Shown one piece after another: positions 32,277 to 43,249 of a stretch of DNA of 64,000 bases. The position numbers and the translations under genes were made by a program. The notes under the pieces were generated by a model. It did no database searches. It was not told the DNA's origin and worked only from the letters and a program-made list of their open reading frames with translations. This DNA is from Prostheceraeus crozeri (lineage: Eukaryota; Platyhelminthes; Polycladida; Euryleptidae), in NCBI GenBank assembly GCA_907163375.1, contig CAJQUW010001409.1, forward strand, positions 1,116,001-1,180,000, in the 5' to 3' direction. Within the stretch, counting starts at the first letter, position 1; the number at the start of each line of letters is the position of its first letter.

Positions 32277-33536
32277 CTATAGATAGGTATTATACGAATC
32301 AGAATTCAAAACTTCAGTGGTTACCTCATAAGAATATGATTGGTGTTTATCCTTTTCATCCTCAAAGCCCTTCTTATCGGTGCTCGAGTTCACGACACCT
32401 AAATTGTGAGTTACATTTTGGGCTAACGCAGCGATCGCCGATCTCTTTCTGTGAGGCTCTTGATGACGCTCATAGCGCGAAATTCCATCGTGTAAGTGTT
32501 GATGACCAGGTAGTTTACTAAACCAGGAATGTTCAATGCATGAACCGCAGATTATTGATAAAAAGCGCCAGCGGAACATTGATAAAAATGCGAAGTACAG
32601 ATAAAAGTTCACAGCATAGTTTATGTCTTTGATGGAAGAAAATAAGCGAGACAAGTGCTTATAAGTTGCATTCCCTGTGGTATCTAGAAGTCGAAGATAC
32701 ATTATCACCACCAATGGCAAATTCAGAAAAAAGAACATCGTTGAAACTACAAAATGACCGACAACACGACCCATTTCCATTCGATTTTCTTTAGGATTTG
32801 ACAATAGTTTTCGTCTAGCTTTGTATATATAGAAGAGTTTCCCGACGATTATGCCATTCAATACAAGAATTGTCAGTATTGATAAAGAAAACACAACAAT
32901 AACTTTAAGTAACAGTGCAAATTTTGAAATTGTATCGTCGCCCGGTGTCTCACACTTGACATTATCAACGCCGTGGGTAGTATTGTCAACAAGCTGATTG
33001 CCTATCAACATAGGAAGGTTTATGCAAATACTGATGGATAAAGTAACACAACATATAACTATGGCTGACCGCAAGTAATGCTCAGAGTAGTATTTCACTG
33101 GGTTACATATTGTCAAAACGCGATCGAATGAAAAGCAGATCAGAAGGTAAGACGAACTGAAATATGCAACGTTGGGAATGTACTCCATGAATTTGCACAT
33201 GGGCGTCGATAACGTATCAAATTTGAAAGACGTATCATTTGTAAGATACAGCAGACCACGACCAAGGAAATCATCCATGAAACTGTTTACTATCAGTGCC
33301 GTAGTATCGCTAAACGCAAGAAAAATAGAGTAAACGGTAAATCGGGTCTTCCTTTTTTCACTAAGAAAAACGATCACAACTAAAATGTTACCAATCACTC
33401 CTAATAGCACAACAAGAGGGGATACATAAGCCCTGTAGACATAGACCGACAACTCAGTCACGTCTATTCCCCTAAACATCGGCGTCGATGGTGATCCACT
33501 GTCACTCACTGGTAGTTTATAGCTGCTGTTGTCCAT
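32277..33536 (-). CDS. Rhodopsin-type (class A) G-protein-coupled receptor
   Basis: An intact, intronless 419-residue receptor, probably peptide-type. Seven hydrophobic segments sit near residues 36-58, 67-88, 114-137, 155-178, 206-232, 249-272 and 293-316. Diagnostic residues: Gly49-Asn50 in segment 1; Asp77 in segment 2; Cys114 and Cys195 for the extracellular disulfide; Asp138-Arg139-Val140 in place of DRY; and 'NFYLY' (300-304) in place of NPxxY. Segment 6 has 'FFFLNLP' without the usual CWxP. N-glycosylation sites are at the start ('MDNSSY') and in 'LTNDTS'. The Ser/Lys-rich C-tail is about 90 residues. It acts at the plasma membrane; the ligand cannot be inferred. It is the only clear host gene in the window. 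Confidence 0.9.
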   Translation of the reverse strand: MDNSSYKLPVSDSGSPSTPMFRGIDVTELSVYVYRAYVSPLVVLLGVIGNILVVIVFLSEKRKTRFTVYSIFLAFSDTTALIVNSFMDDFLGRGLLYLTNDTSFKFDTLSTPMCKFMEYIPNVAYFSSSYLLICFSFDRVLTICNPVKYYSEHYLRSAIVICCVTLSISICINLPMLIGNQLVDNTTHGVDNVKCETPGDDTISKFALLLKVIVVFSLSILTILVLNGIIVGKLFYIYKARRKLLSNPKENRMEMGRVVGHFVVSTMFFFLNLPLVVIMYLRLLDTTGNATYKHLSRLFSSIKDINYAVNFYLYFAFLSMFRWRFLSIICGSCIEHSWFSKLPGHQHLHDGISRYERHQEPHRKRSAIAALAQNVTHNLGVVNSSTDKKGFEDEKDKHQSYSYEVTTEVLNSDSYNTYL

Positions 33537-34945
33537 CGCAAATACGTGTCCGATTAAAATTCAGAGAGGGACCAGATTCGACCTTTTCAATGCGCACTCA
33601 AATATTTTGCAAGAACTTTTGAAATATTTAATACCGATTCGGTTATTCTCAAGGAATTGCGCGGTATTTCGAAGCTGCACGTAGACACCACAGGATTTCC
33701 ATAAAGTGTTTATTTCAGCAAATAGCGACAATTTTTGTCAAGATTTATCAGGAATGCCAACAAGATTAAAGTTGATTTACTCTGCCGCATCCGTTATAGC
33801 GTGCACCTCTAAGCACGTTTAACAATAGCGCCGTTCATGTTCACAATCATTTTGCGGCACAATCGCGACTGAATAAGAATTGAATTAGTAACGAGAATGT
33901 CGTCCTCTGGAGGTTAGAGGAGTATGTTTGCTGATTGGACAATCAATAGTCCATACAGACAGAAGAGATACGTAAGTCAAATAGAGATTCTCTGCCACAA
34001 GCGATGCCTGCATGAAAATGGCCGGAAATCTTTGACATTCGTATTGAGATTGCCACAACATGTGATATGTGTGCTGTGTGGATGAGCGAACATTCCATGT
34101 GCATGTTGACTCGATAATCATAGCCTTCAGGAATATTTAATTGCAAGATGCTTGCTCAAATAATCCTGCAATTTATTAGGCCCCATTATGTGAAATTAAT
34201 AACAAAGCGTGAGCAGTGGGCGGACATCTGCTGCATACTAATCTTATCAGCTCACATAGGCATTTCTTCGGGCATGTCAAACGATCGCTGCAGATATCGT
34301 TGCGAGTATAGGCACACTCTGAGGCTGCATATCAGGCAGTGTTTTACTCCTAGTGGTTCAGGGGGGGGGGGCTCTGAAAGTTTATGTATCTCATCAGGCA
34401 ATGAGAAATTGTAATTCTTTATGTACAATATAAATGGGCCTCTACATATGACATGTCCCTGATCTGTTCATGAATACTTCAAAAACATGCCTATTTTAGG
34501 CCTATAATTTCGAGACGATAGAAATGTTTTTAAATTGTAGCCTTTAACTAATCACTTGTTACAGATGAATGATTACTTTACTGTCTGACAGTTATTTATT
34601 TGATGTCCACTGTAATTCACATCAATTAATTATCATTTTCATTATATTGCATCATTAATTGCATTCGCATGTACGCATGTGCACTTTCCCTGAATTCCTT
34701 GGTGCTTTTACATAATGTAGGAAAATAACTATTGTACTATAAAAGCTAATTTTTCTATAGATAGATTTTGCTTTGTCTTTAAGCGATTTAAAAGCAAAAG
34801 GCGATTTAAAAAGCGATCTTAAAAATTTAGAGCTGCATCCTGCATCTAGTGTATGATTTTAGTTAGGCCTATGTCTTCCATCATAGGGGGGAATTTTGAC
34901 ATTTAGGGGGGAAAGTTCCCCCCAAAACAGGGCTGCATAGAACAC
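33537..34945. other. Non-coding DNA upstream of the GPCR gene
   Basis: No coding features were seen. A ten-G run lies near 34,360-34,371. The 5' untranslated region and promoter of the receptor must be here, but no TATA box was found at a convincing distance. Confidence 0.55.
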
Positions 34946-35718
34946 GAGGGATGCGGAGTCGGAGTACTATCAAATGATAGGACTCCGGACACCCGCCTAC
35001 AACTAGACCCGAAATATAATACAAGCAAATTATCTGTCCTCGTGAATAGCTGTCACTGTCAACTTTCTCCGTCAAACAAAAGTACAGAGACAGCAGTGCA
35101 TGCAAAGCTTGTAATAGTTGAGGGAATGAACTGTGATAGTGAAAAAAAGGATTGTCTTTTCACTCGGTGATTTAGCAGAGAAGACAAGCCTTCCAAGCCT
35201 CGATCACACCTACGCACCAAAGGTCACATCAAAGACAAAAATTAAATATTAGTTTGTTTGATAACATTACCTCATACCCTAGCGTCAATCGCGTGTGATG
35301 GCTCCTCCAAAGCGCATATTGAAATCGAAAGTGTACTCATATCTTTTGAAGAAGGATGGGGGATTTTCCTGCTTAGTAGAGACTGGAGAAAAACCGTGTG
35401 AAGCACACATCAACAAGATGGGAGGAGCCGAGTCGTATGCATCCAACTTAAAGCGACATTTGATAAACGTTCATCGAAAATGATTGATAAATGATACAGC
35501 AATGATCATTATAGATAGGTTCAGATAATTAAGCCTATAATGATCTATGATGTAGGTTACCAGTTTTTTTAAAAAACTAGGCTTTATATACTTGTCACCC
35601 GGAGTCGGAGTCGGAGTCCTATCAAAATGATAAGACTCCGCTTTCCTGCTGCATATCAAAGTTGTGTGCGGACCAAGCGTTCGGGTCCTACTCGCGGAGC
35701 CGCAAAGACGCATCCCAA
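34946..35718. mobile_element. hAT-like short element with BED finger
   Basis: It begins 'gagggatgcgg' and ends 'cgcatcccaa', giving imperfect inverted ends of the CAGGGATGCG type. Both ends carry 'gtcggagtc' and 'tatcaaa.tgataggactcc'-like subterminal words. The first 245 bp match the copy at 7,226-7,541. It holds a small frame encoding a BED-type zinc finger. No 8-bp target duplication was recognised. Confidence 0.6.
35295..35483 (+). CDS. BED-type zinc finger, transposon-derived fragment
   Basis: A 62-residue frame (ATG at 35,295, with a second at 35,298). The order is Cys-Cys-His-His: Cys36 region 'GFSCLVETGEKPC', then 'SNLKRHLINVHRK' at the end. BED fingers open hAT transposases and ZBED proteins. 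Here nothing follows, so it is the first exon or a relic of a hAT transposase. Confidence 0.6.
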   Translation: MMAPPKRILKSKVYSYLLKKDGGFSCLVETGEKPCEAHINKMGGAESYASNLKRHLINVHRK

Positions 35719-36956
35719 ATCATAAACTGCAGTGAATGGCGAATATCTGAACAATCAAACAGGAACTTTACATTAATCATGGCTTACGTATAGCTGCAGA
35801 TGCAAAGTTTATGGTGAAATCAGGAATTCATGATGTCTATAAGTTGATCGTAATATAAATGGAAATCATAACATCGCATCACATCCTGGTTGATTATTTT
35901 CAATCTAAAAAATAACTGATAAAAAACAGCATTTAGCCCAGTGTAATAGGCTACAAAATTATCATGTCATCTTACCACAAGCCATGTTTTAACCTCTATT
36001 TTCAAATTTTGCCGATGACTTTCATAGAAATTTGAGTGTTTCATTACAATTAGGCATTCACAAAATAATAGCTTAAAGAAATCAAGAGCGAATTTGTCTA
36101 GCACAAAGCGATTGACTGTAGATCTGCCAACTATGTTTTTTATGAAAATGTGATGTTTAGACATGCTAGAACAAACCTTGTCTTAATTTGAAAACGGCTC
36201 GCTTGGAGCTCTGATGCATATCACTGAGTTACACATACCAGCAACCATACAATCCTGAATACCACAGTTTTGTGGCTACTATCCGGATACAGATGAACTT
36301 GAAACAAAAAGAGTAAAGCCCCTTCATGAGAGCATGAGGATGGCCTGCGAGAAAGACCTTGATTGATTTGGCTTTACAAAGCCTTTGTTGTAAGATGCTA
36401 AGTAACTTTATATATAAGAACGGTTTAAATTGCTTAAAAATATGAAAAGCGTGATGAAATAAATGAAGCTTTCTGGCAAGACCAGCATATACGAATAGCG
36501 ACAGATGGAAATCGAAATCTCGGATCATTTATTGGTGAAAGGAAAATAAATTTCGTGACTTGAAAGGTGAAGTAATGGACCGCAGAATTGAAAATATTGT
36601 CAAATATTGCAGCAACACAACCTCATGCGACATACTTATTGTGCTTCATTCTTGGGCTTCTTCATAGATACAGTTCTTCTTGAACATTACCTAACATATA
36701 TTCTCACTTGGAATTACCTGATGATGCTATAAATGATTTGTCAAAGCTTTTTTCCAAGGATATAACTTAAATGAAAGTGGCCAAAAAATTTTGTAACTCT
36801 CGCAAAATATGGTGGAATGAATTTGATTATTCTATATAAAAAATGTTTCGAAATTTATGAAATCTCATCTTGATCACAAAACAGTTGATGAAAAGACAAT
36901 TTACTAAGAAAATGGATATTCCACTAATGAGCAAATTATAAGCACATTAAAGTCCA
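35719..36956. other. Non-coding DNA, nothing recognised
   Basis: AT-rich, with only short frames lacking motifs. Nothing further was recognised. Confidence 0.55.
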
Positions 36957-37217
36957 CACTGTACACTGTAGGGCACTGACCTAGGCACGAAGCCGAAATT
37001 TCGTGCCAGTTAGCGTCTAGTTAGCGCCTTTCTAGTGCCTCGAGGCACCAGTAGGCGCTACTAAGCACTAATAGGCACCAAACCAAATGTTTGTTTATCC
37101 AATGAAATCGAAGGAAAAATCAATGGGCACGAACTCGGCACTATGAACTTCGTGCCTGCTCGTGCCTTGTGCTGGTTAGAATTGATGCCTAAACTTCGTG
37201 CCCTAGAGTTTACAGTG
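36957..37217. mobile_element. CACTG-ended MITE, copy 1
   Basis: A 261-bp element beginning 'cactgtacactgtagggcac' and ending with the inverted 'gtgccctagagtttacagtg' (17 of 20 matching). Its interior is rich in 'ggcacgaag' and 'cttcgtgcc' words and is itself partly palindromic. A second copy lies inverted at 45,383-45,649. CACTG ends point to the CACTA/Chapaev group. No target duplication was resolved. Confidence 0.75.
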
Positions 37218-38398
37218 ATAAAAAGTCAAACGAAAAATAATGCTCAAAACGATCTCAAAGAACTCTAAACAAATTTGACAAACAAGGAAAACTGAGATGG
37301 ATAGAAGCTTCATCCGAAAATGGTTCATCGATATGGTTACGGCAGCACATCAAAAGCAATGGTTTTTCCTTGAAAAACAGTTTTTGGGATGCTTTAAGAA
37401 TTCGTCATCATATACCATTATAAAGAATGCCAATTGAATGTGTCTGTGGTCATGCATTTGATGTACAGCATGCCTTGTCAAAGAGCGTCGTCATTTCAAA
37501 AAAGCACAACATGGGCACAATCATGGTTAGGGATATATAGATAGAGTGTCGACTCAAAAAAGTATTTGTATACAGTGAAAATTTTTATATCACAAGATTC
37601 AGTTTTTTGCGGAGATTACGTTCCGTGGTCCAAAAAATTATTTGAGTAGTTTTAAAAAAGTCAAAATTTCGCCAATTTTTATACTACCGAGATGACTCTC
37701 CTATATAAGTAGTATGAAACAAGTTGGAAATCAACAGGAATGAATATTTGCTAATAAGCATCCTAACTAAGCGGAAATTGAGCTGATTACCGAAGGAATT
37801 TCATGATCCGTGTTATAATGGAAGTCTTCATGAAGAAGTCGCGATCTTATTCGTGTTTTCTTGACTGAATTTCAAGTTTTTAATTCAATTTTCACCACCA
37901 TGATTTCATGATTCACTAAATTCATGTATCATTTCTTGAAATTAAATAGGGATGCGGACCCATTTACATCTTTCATAGTTAATTGAAATCATTGTCTTTG
38001 ATTATGTGATTTTGCTCTGCAAGTGGCAGGTTGCCTGTGGCATGATCACGCTTAAGAAAATACTCTTGAGGTTGAGCATGAAAGTAATAGGAACCCATCG
38101 AATTGCTAATGTAACAAACATTAAATCTCCAAGGCTGTCATGACACGGACGATCTGCAAAATACGTGTAATATCATTTCCTTCTGCTTTATGCTATCATG
38201 ATCATTCAATTCTGCTGTAATTTCTTCAAAACTGCAAAAACTTGCATATCTCACATTTGGAAACAATTCCGACTGTATCCCCCTTGAGCTCATTAAATAA
38301 AATCGAAAGTGTATACGCATTGGGGATCTAATGAATGCGGAGTTACCACTCTACCTAGTATACTTACTCTATGGGCACAATGTAGTTAGATCTAACTT
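37218..38398. other. Non-coding DNA, nothing recognised
   Basis: AT-rich DNA between the MITE and the RAG1-like transposon. No frames with motifs were seen. Confidence 0.55.
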
Positions 38399-38402
38399 CT
38401 GG

Positions 38403-39079
38403 CACGGTGGGACGATAGGGTCATCTTTTGAAAAAAAAATGTACAAGCAATCTGTTGACACTTTTGGATAGACAATTATCAACCCTTTCAGGAAATGTAA
38501 ATTTCAAAATCTTTCATCGGCATCTTTTCTTGCAAAGTTAAAAAATGTAAATATACTACTTATAAAATTTGCTGATCGGATAGTGACACTCTTATCAATC
38601 CATGCGAGTAAGAAAAAAATGTACAAGTACAAATCTATGGTCACTCGATAGACAGAGATCAGGGCTACAATTTGAGACTAGTTTTAAGAAATTCCATCGA
38701 TATCCGCATGAATAGTGCTATAGTATGTGCCAAAAGTACTACTTCTTAGTAGTAAGTAGTATGTGTCAGTCACTGTCAGGTAATTTTGAAAAATTGTACA
38801 AACTTCTGCTTGATGTCATTGTGAAGATCACATCATTTGCATCGTTTTAGTGGTAGTTTCATCAAAATTGATCGATATCTTCATTAGCAGCAACACTTTT
38901 AAAATGAGTATGTCATGTGAAAAGGACGGCAAATTCTAGCAATTGCGTTTAATATATTAGCATCTCATAGGCAATAGCTTGCCATGTATGTTAAATAAAC
39001 ATGTCAAATGATATATCAATCGATTCGTCTTGTTGAGACGAAGAATTTTAGAGCAATTAGGGCGACAGATTTTCAAATT
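38403..39079 (+). repeat. Left terminal inverted repeat, 677 bp
   Basis: It matches the reverse complement of 42,569-43,245 nearly throughout. The first 45 bases are identical on both sides, and the similarity stops sharply after 'agattttcaaatt'. The outer end is CACGGTG, then 23 bases, then an A-rich nonamer-like AAAAAAAAT (38,433-38,441). Confidence 0.95.
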
Positions 39080-39703
39080 CAAACATGTTATAATGTTGCA
39101 GATTGATTCTCCACTAATTTCTATGGGTTTTGCTAAATCAAGTTATGTAGGCATTTACATGTATGTAGTGAGTTTTACCTGTTAGGATTTTTTTACTCTC
39201 CCATGCCCCACCCAGCGCACATGGCCAAACTAGCCGAAGCTAGGGGTGGGGCATAGGGGTGTTAGGATCTATTTATCGACCAGGAGATTGAGCATTATGC
39301 TGTGAGTGGACAAAACATAAATGTATGATATCAGCATCGAGGTAGCACCAGGTTATAATGTATCCCTCTACACCTCGTATTTCCATCAATTGTGACTAGG
39401 AGACCAACACGTTCATGTATATAGATTCAAATTTGATTGTAGAGAAGAAAACTGCAAGTGAACAATAGGATTTGTTTCTTTACTAAATGGTGCCTGCACA
39501 GAAATGAAGATAACACAGATTCCAAAAAGTTCAAATATGCACAAAAGGTGGAAACGTAAGGTCCGCTGCAATCAATTTCGCTGAATTAAATCCGTTATAA
39601 AATATTTATGAAATCCGCTATAAAATATCCGTTATGAAATATTTACATGTTTTGTCTCGTAAAAGTATGTACACAACATTCAAATACATGTACCTGTATG
39701 TAC

Positions 39704-41730
39704 TTATAAATGCTGAGCATTGTATGACGAGACAGCTCTCAATAAATGAGATCCAAAAGAAGGGTGAGATTTGTTCACCTTGTATTTCTCCCAGTGTGAA
39801 TCAAAATCGTGGTGAACAGACTCGGAAGCCTGTTCGCTATAAAATCCAAGTCCTCGGCCGAATCTTTCGCAAAATTCTTCAACGTGAAAAATCACAATGT
39901 GCACTTTAGGAGTAATTCGAATTCCCCCTAACTTCATGTAGGCATCATGAAAGCTTCGGATGTGACTTTGATAACCACTGTCTAGCGTGAGACCGAAACA
40001 GCTATCGACAACTTTTTGAAAAGATTCGAAGGCTTCTATGTACGGTTTGCATACTTCCTCGTCTGATGCCAATACTTGCAGTTTGCTGATGTTGTTCAAC
40101 ATCTTTTTGGCAGAATTTCCTGTGAATGATCCACCATGATAGAATTCTCTGTCTACATGAATCTCTGAGAGCCAGCGTGCAGCATCGCTCCACACATTCA
40201 ACAGCTCCGTGAATAGTTTTGTCACAATCCCGATCAACAGATGTAATTCGGGGGGTGGGAAAATTTCCACCACGGTGGTGTCATCTGGAAACCGAAGGAT
40301 TGGCAGGTGCAAGGAATTTCCAAATTGTTTTGCTTTATTTGAGCACTGTCCAGAATGATAAAAATTCCAGAAGTTACTACGCAGCGATCCGAAAGTCCGA
40401 GAAGTTCCCTTCTGATCCAGCTTTTGCTTTTCTGTGTCACACCATCCGCAGGATGATTTGAACCATGCCCCATCAAACCTAGCAGGATGTTGGTCAACTT
40501 CAAGTCACTCGCGATCATCACAGGATGTGGTATGGACTGCAGTTTTGAGTTAATATCGAGGGAAGTGCATATAGTCAATAGGTTACGGAAATTTTCCTGA
40601 ACATCGTGTACGATGGCTAAAATCAAAATTTTCTTGACGCCACTGTCTTTAAACACCTTCCTTTTTGTCGTCGTATCATGTTCTGATGAGTCTTCAGAAG
40701 TAGTTTGTATATTCAAGCAAATCTTGAGGAAATTTCGTCCACCATCAATCCCAATTCTGAGAAGAATGTCTTTATCCTCGACACCACGCTGACGAATCAC
40801 GTGATTTAGCAAGTCAGATAGTTTCACACATTGAATTAAATCTTTGCTTGACATTGCTGCCTCATTGTTTCTGCTGAAATTTAGATTCTGAACTGTAAAA
40901 TGTTCATCGAGTTGATGGGATCTTTCAAACAAGACTTGCCGACTTCCAATTTCAACTGAACTTCTCCTACCAGTCGCAGCTCTAATTCGTGTTGCCAAAT
41001 CTCTTGTCTTGTTGGTGCTGAGACTCAGGCTATTTTGAATATCCCCTAGATCTGTTGCGCTTATAACTTGATTCTGTGTTTCTTCATCATTTCTTTTCGG
41101 TGACGTTAGGGTCACCAAAAGTGGTCTCCCTGTTGTTTGAGATAACATTGGTGATGGAGATGTTTGCATTTTCTCTTTGATTATTCTGCTTGCTAGATGG
41201 TCTTTTGATTGTTGCGGTGAGTTATCAACAAACTTTTTCAAATTATCAGTTTTGGAGGTTTGTGTGCAACTGTGAGAGACCCCTCTCGCAATATGACTCA
41301 AACAAAGATTACAAACTTTTATAGGGCAGCGTTTCTCTGGTTGATGGTTCGTTGGTCGGCCGACAGAGGGTCGTTTCTGTACATGTACATCACAAGGAGA
41401 TTGGAATGTTGATCGTCCTATTTCACAGACAGTACAATCGCATGACTCTTGACTACGAGTAGTGGGTTTCAAAGGCTTGAGATTAGCCGAGTCAAAAACT
41501 TGTATTTTTCGTCTGAAGCAACCTCTTCTGTACTCATGTAATACTGTGAAACACGTTTGGCAAACAACACTGGGCAGTCGCGGGTCATTTGCATCATATT
41601 CTTCAAGAACATGTTCTTTAATTGTATCATGAATCACACTTGATATTCCTCGCATGGACTTCGCTTTTTGCATACATAATAGACAAACCACCTTCCTATT
41701 ATCTTCATGACTTCGTTTTTCGTAAGGCAT
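39704..41730 (-). pseudogene. RAG1-like transposase, one frame change
   Basis: About 676 codons on the minus strand. The N-terminus has zinc-ligand pairs: Cys16/19 and Cys57/60 ('LPSVVCQTC'), then 'SCDCTVC' and 'CPIKVCNLC', ordered like the RAG1 N-terminal domain. The catalytic part has Asp329 ('RIGIDGG'), Asp409 ('MIASDLK'), a CxxC-type pair right after the frame change, 'PPPELHLLIG', 'FTGNSAKKMLNNI' and a Glu in 'FYSEQASESVHHD' (codon near 39,821). In RAG1 the same order occurs, ending in an ASEGNESGNK-type glutamate motif. The first frame runs out at 40,234. One base appears missing near 40,449, after which the protein resumes one frame over to 39,704. A 3' splice site (ctgtttttcag) lies just before the ATG, so an upstream exon is likely. 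Confidence 0.82.
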
Positions 41731-41845
41731 TTTCCATCTGAAAAACAGAAAACAAGTTATGAGGTACTACGCATTAGTAAAAGTTAGTAGTAGAGTCTGA
41801 GCAGAATCAGGTTGACCTTAATTTTTAAAGGTAAGTGATGCAAAG

Positions 41846-41907
41846 TGGCACAGCTGTGAGGCTAAGGCGCAAATGAATAAGGAACCCAATGACGTAGGTT
41901 CGATTCG
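41846..41907 (+). repeat. tRNA-derived sequence (SINE head or tRNA relic)
   Basis: An A box 'tggcacagctg' (41,846-41,856) fits TRGYNNARNNG, and a B box 'ggttcgattcg' (41,897-41,907) fits GGTTCRANNCC but for the last base, at tRNA-like spacing. The acceptor stem and anticodon arm do not fold convincingly, so this is a relic or SINE head rather than a working tRNA gene. It lies inside the RAG1-like transposon, upstream of the transposase. Confidence 0.5.
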
Positions 41908-42568
41908 CAGTATTTTTCATTTTATTTCTCAGTAATTATCAGACAAATTTTGCTTTAATGATGAAATCGAATATCTGAAGGAAGCAACCATGTAAATTGC
42001 CTACACATATTATTAATTTCTCAATATTAAATCTCCATTTGATAGGTAAGCTTAGTAAAAACCACTTCTGCTAATTCATAGTTATGTGTGAGATTGGTTT
42101 ACTAATTAGTTCGTTATCAAACATTGTCCTTAAATATCTCGCAATCCCCATTAGCCTATGCTTGCACATACATGTATTTTCCGACATATTTGTGAAAATC
42201 TTATGTACTCACCGATTGCTAAGAGCTGTCAGATTCTGATCAATAAAACTTTCAGAAAGATTTCAAGATAATAAAAGAGCTTGTCGTGAAAAGCTGAAGT
42301 AGTTTCACTCGTTCGAATTTAAATAGTTAAGCATTTAAACAAAACATCGTCAAAAAACAGTTTTCATAAAAAAGACGAAGTATACATGTATATTAGCTTA
42401 CATTGTTTCGAAAAACTGAACTGCTAGCTAGATAACACTGACATTACAGTGTAGTAGCTACTTCTCCAGAGTGATGGCGTAAACACGTAGAGAAATGTCT
42501 GATATAGCATAAAATTAACTTAAAAAATTTGTGCTGAAATAAGTTTCGAAGTTATCTCAATGAATCCT

Positions 42569-43245
42569 AATTTGAAAATCTGTCGCCATAATTGCTCTAA
42601 AATTCTTCGTCTCAACAAGACGAATCGATTGATATATCATTTGACATGTTTATTTAACATACATGGCAAGTTATTGCCTATAAGATGCTAATATATTAAA
42701 CGCAATTGCTAGAATTTGCCGTCCTTTTCACATGACATACTCATTTTAAAAGTGTTGCTGCTAATGAAGATATCGATTAATTTTGATGAAACTACCACTA
42801 AAACGATGCAAATGATGTGATCTTCACAATGACATCAAGCAGAAGTTTGTACAATTTTTCAAAATTACCTGACAGTGACTGACACATACTACTTACTACT
42901 AAGAAGTAGTACTTTTGGCACATACTATAGCACTATTCATGCGGATATCGATGGAATTTCTTAAAACTAGTCTCAAATTGTAGCCCTGATCTCTGTCTAT
43001 CGAGTGACCATAGATTTGTACTTGTACATTTTTTTCTTACTCGCATGGATTGATAAGAGTGTCACTATCCGATCAGCAAATTTTATAAGTAGTATATTTA
43101 CATTTTTTAACTTTGCAAGAAAAGATGCCGATGAAAGATTTTGAAATTTACATTTCCTGAAAGGGTTGATAATTGTCTATCCAAAAGTGTCAACAGATTG
43201 CTTGTACATTTTTTTTTCAAAAGATGACCCTATCGTCCCACCGTG
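42569..43245 (-). repeat. Right terminal inverted repeat, 677 bp
   Basis: The reverse complement of the left repeat, with scattered single-base differences. It ends CCACCGTG directly before the CTGG target copy. Confidence 0.95.
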
Positions 43246-43249
43246 CTGG

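Larger units (their letters stand above)
38403..43245. mobile_element. Complete RAG1-like (N-RAG-TP-type) DNA transposon
   Basis: The element is 4,843 bp, bounded by near-identical 677-bp inverted repeats and flanked by a direct CTGG (38,399-38,402 and 43,246-43,249). The termini read CACGGTGGGACG... on both sides. It carries one transposase gene on the minus strand. Equal repeat lengths, few differences between the repeats and a clean target duplication point to a fairly recent insertion, although the transposase has one frame change. The 4-bp duplication and CAC end fit the Chapaev/CMC group; Transib and RAG transposons give 5 bp. The protein's N-terminal zinc region resembles the one shared by RAG1 and N-RAG-TP elements. 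Confidence 0.9.
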
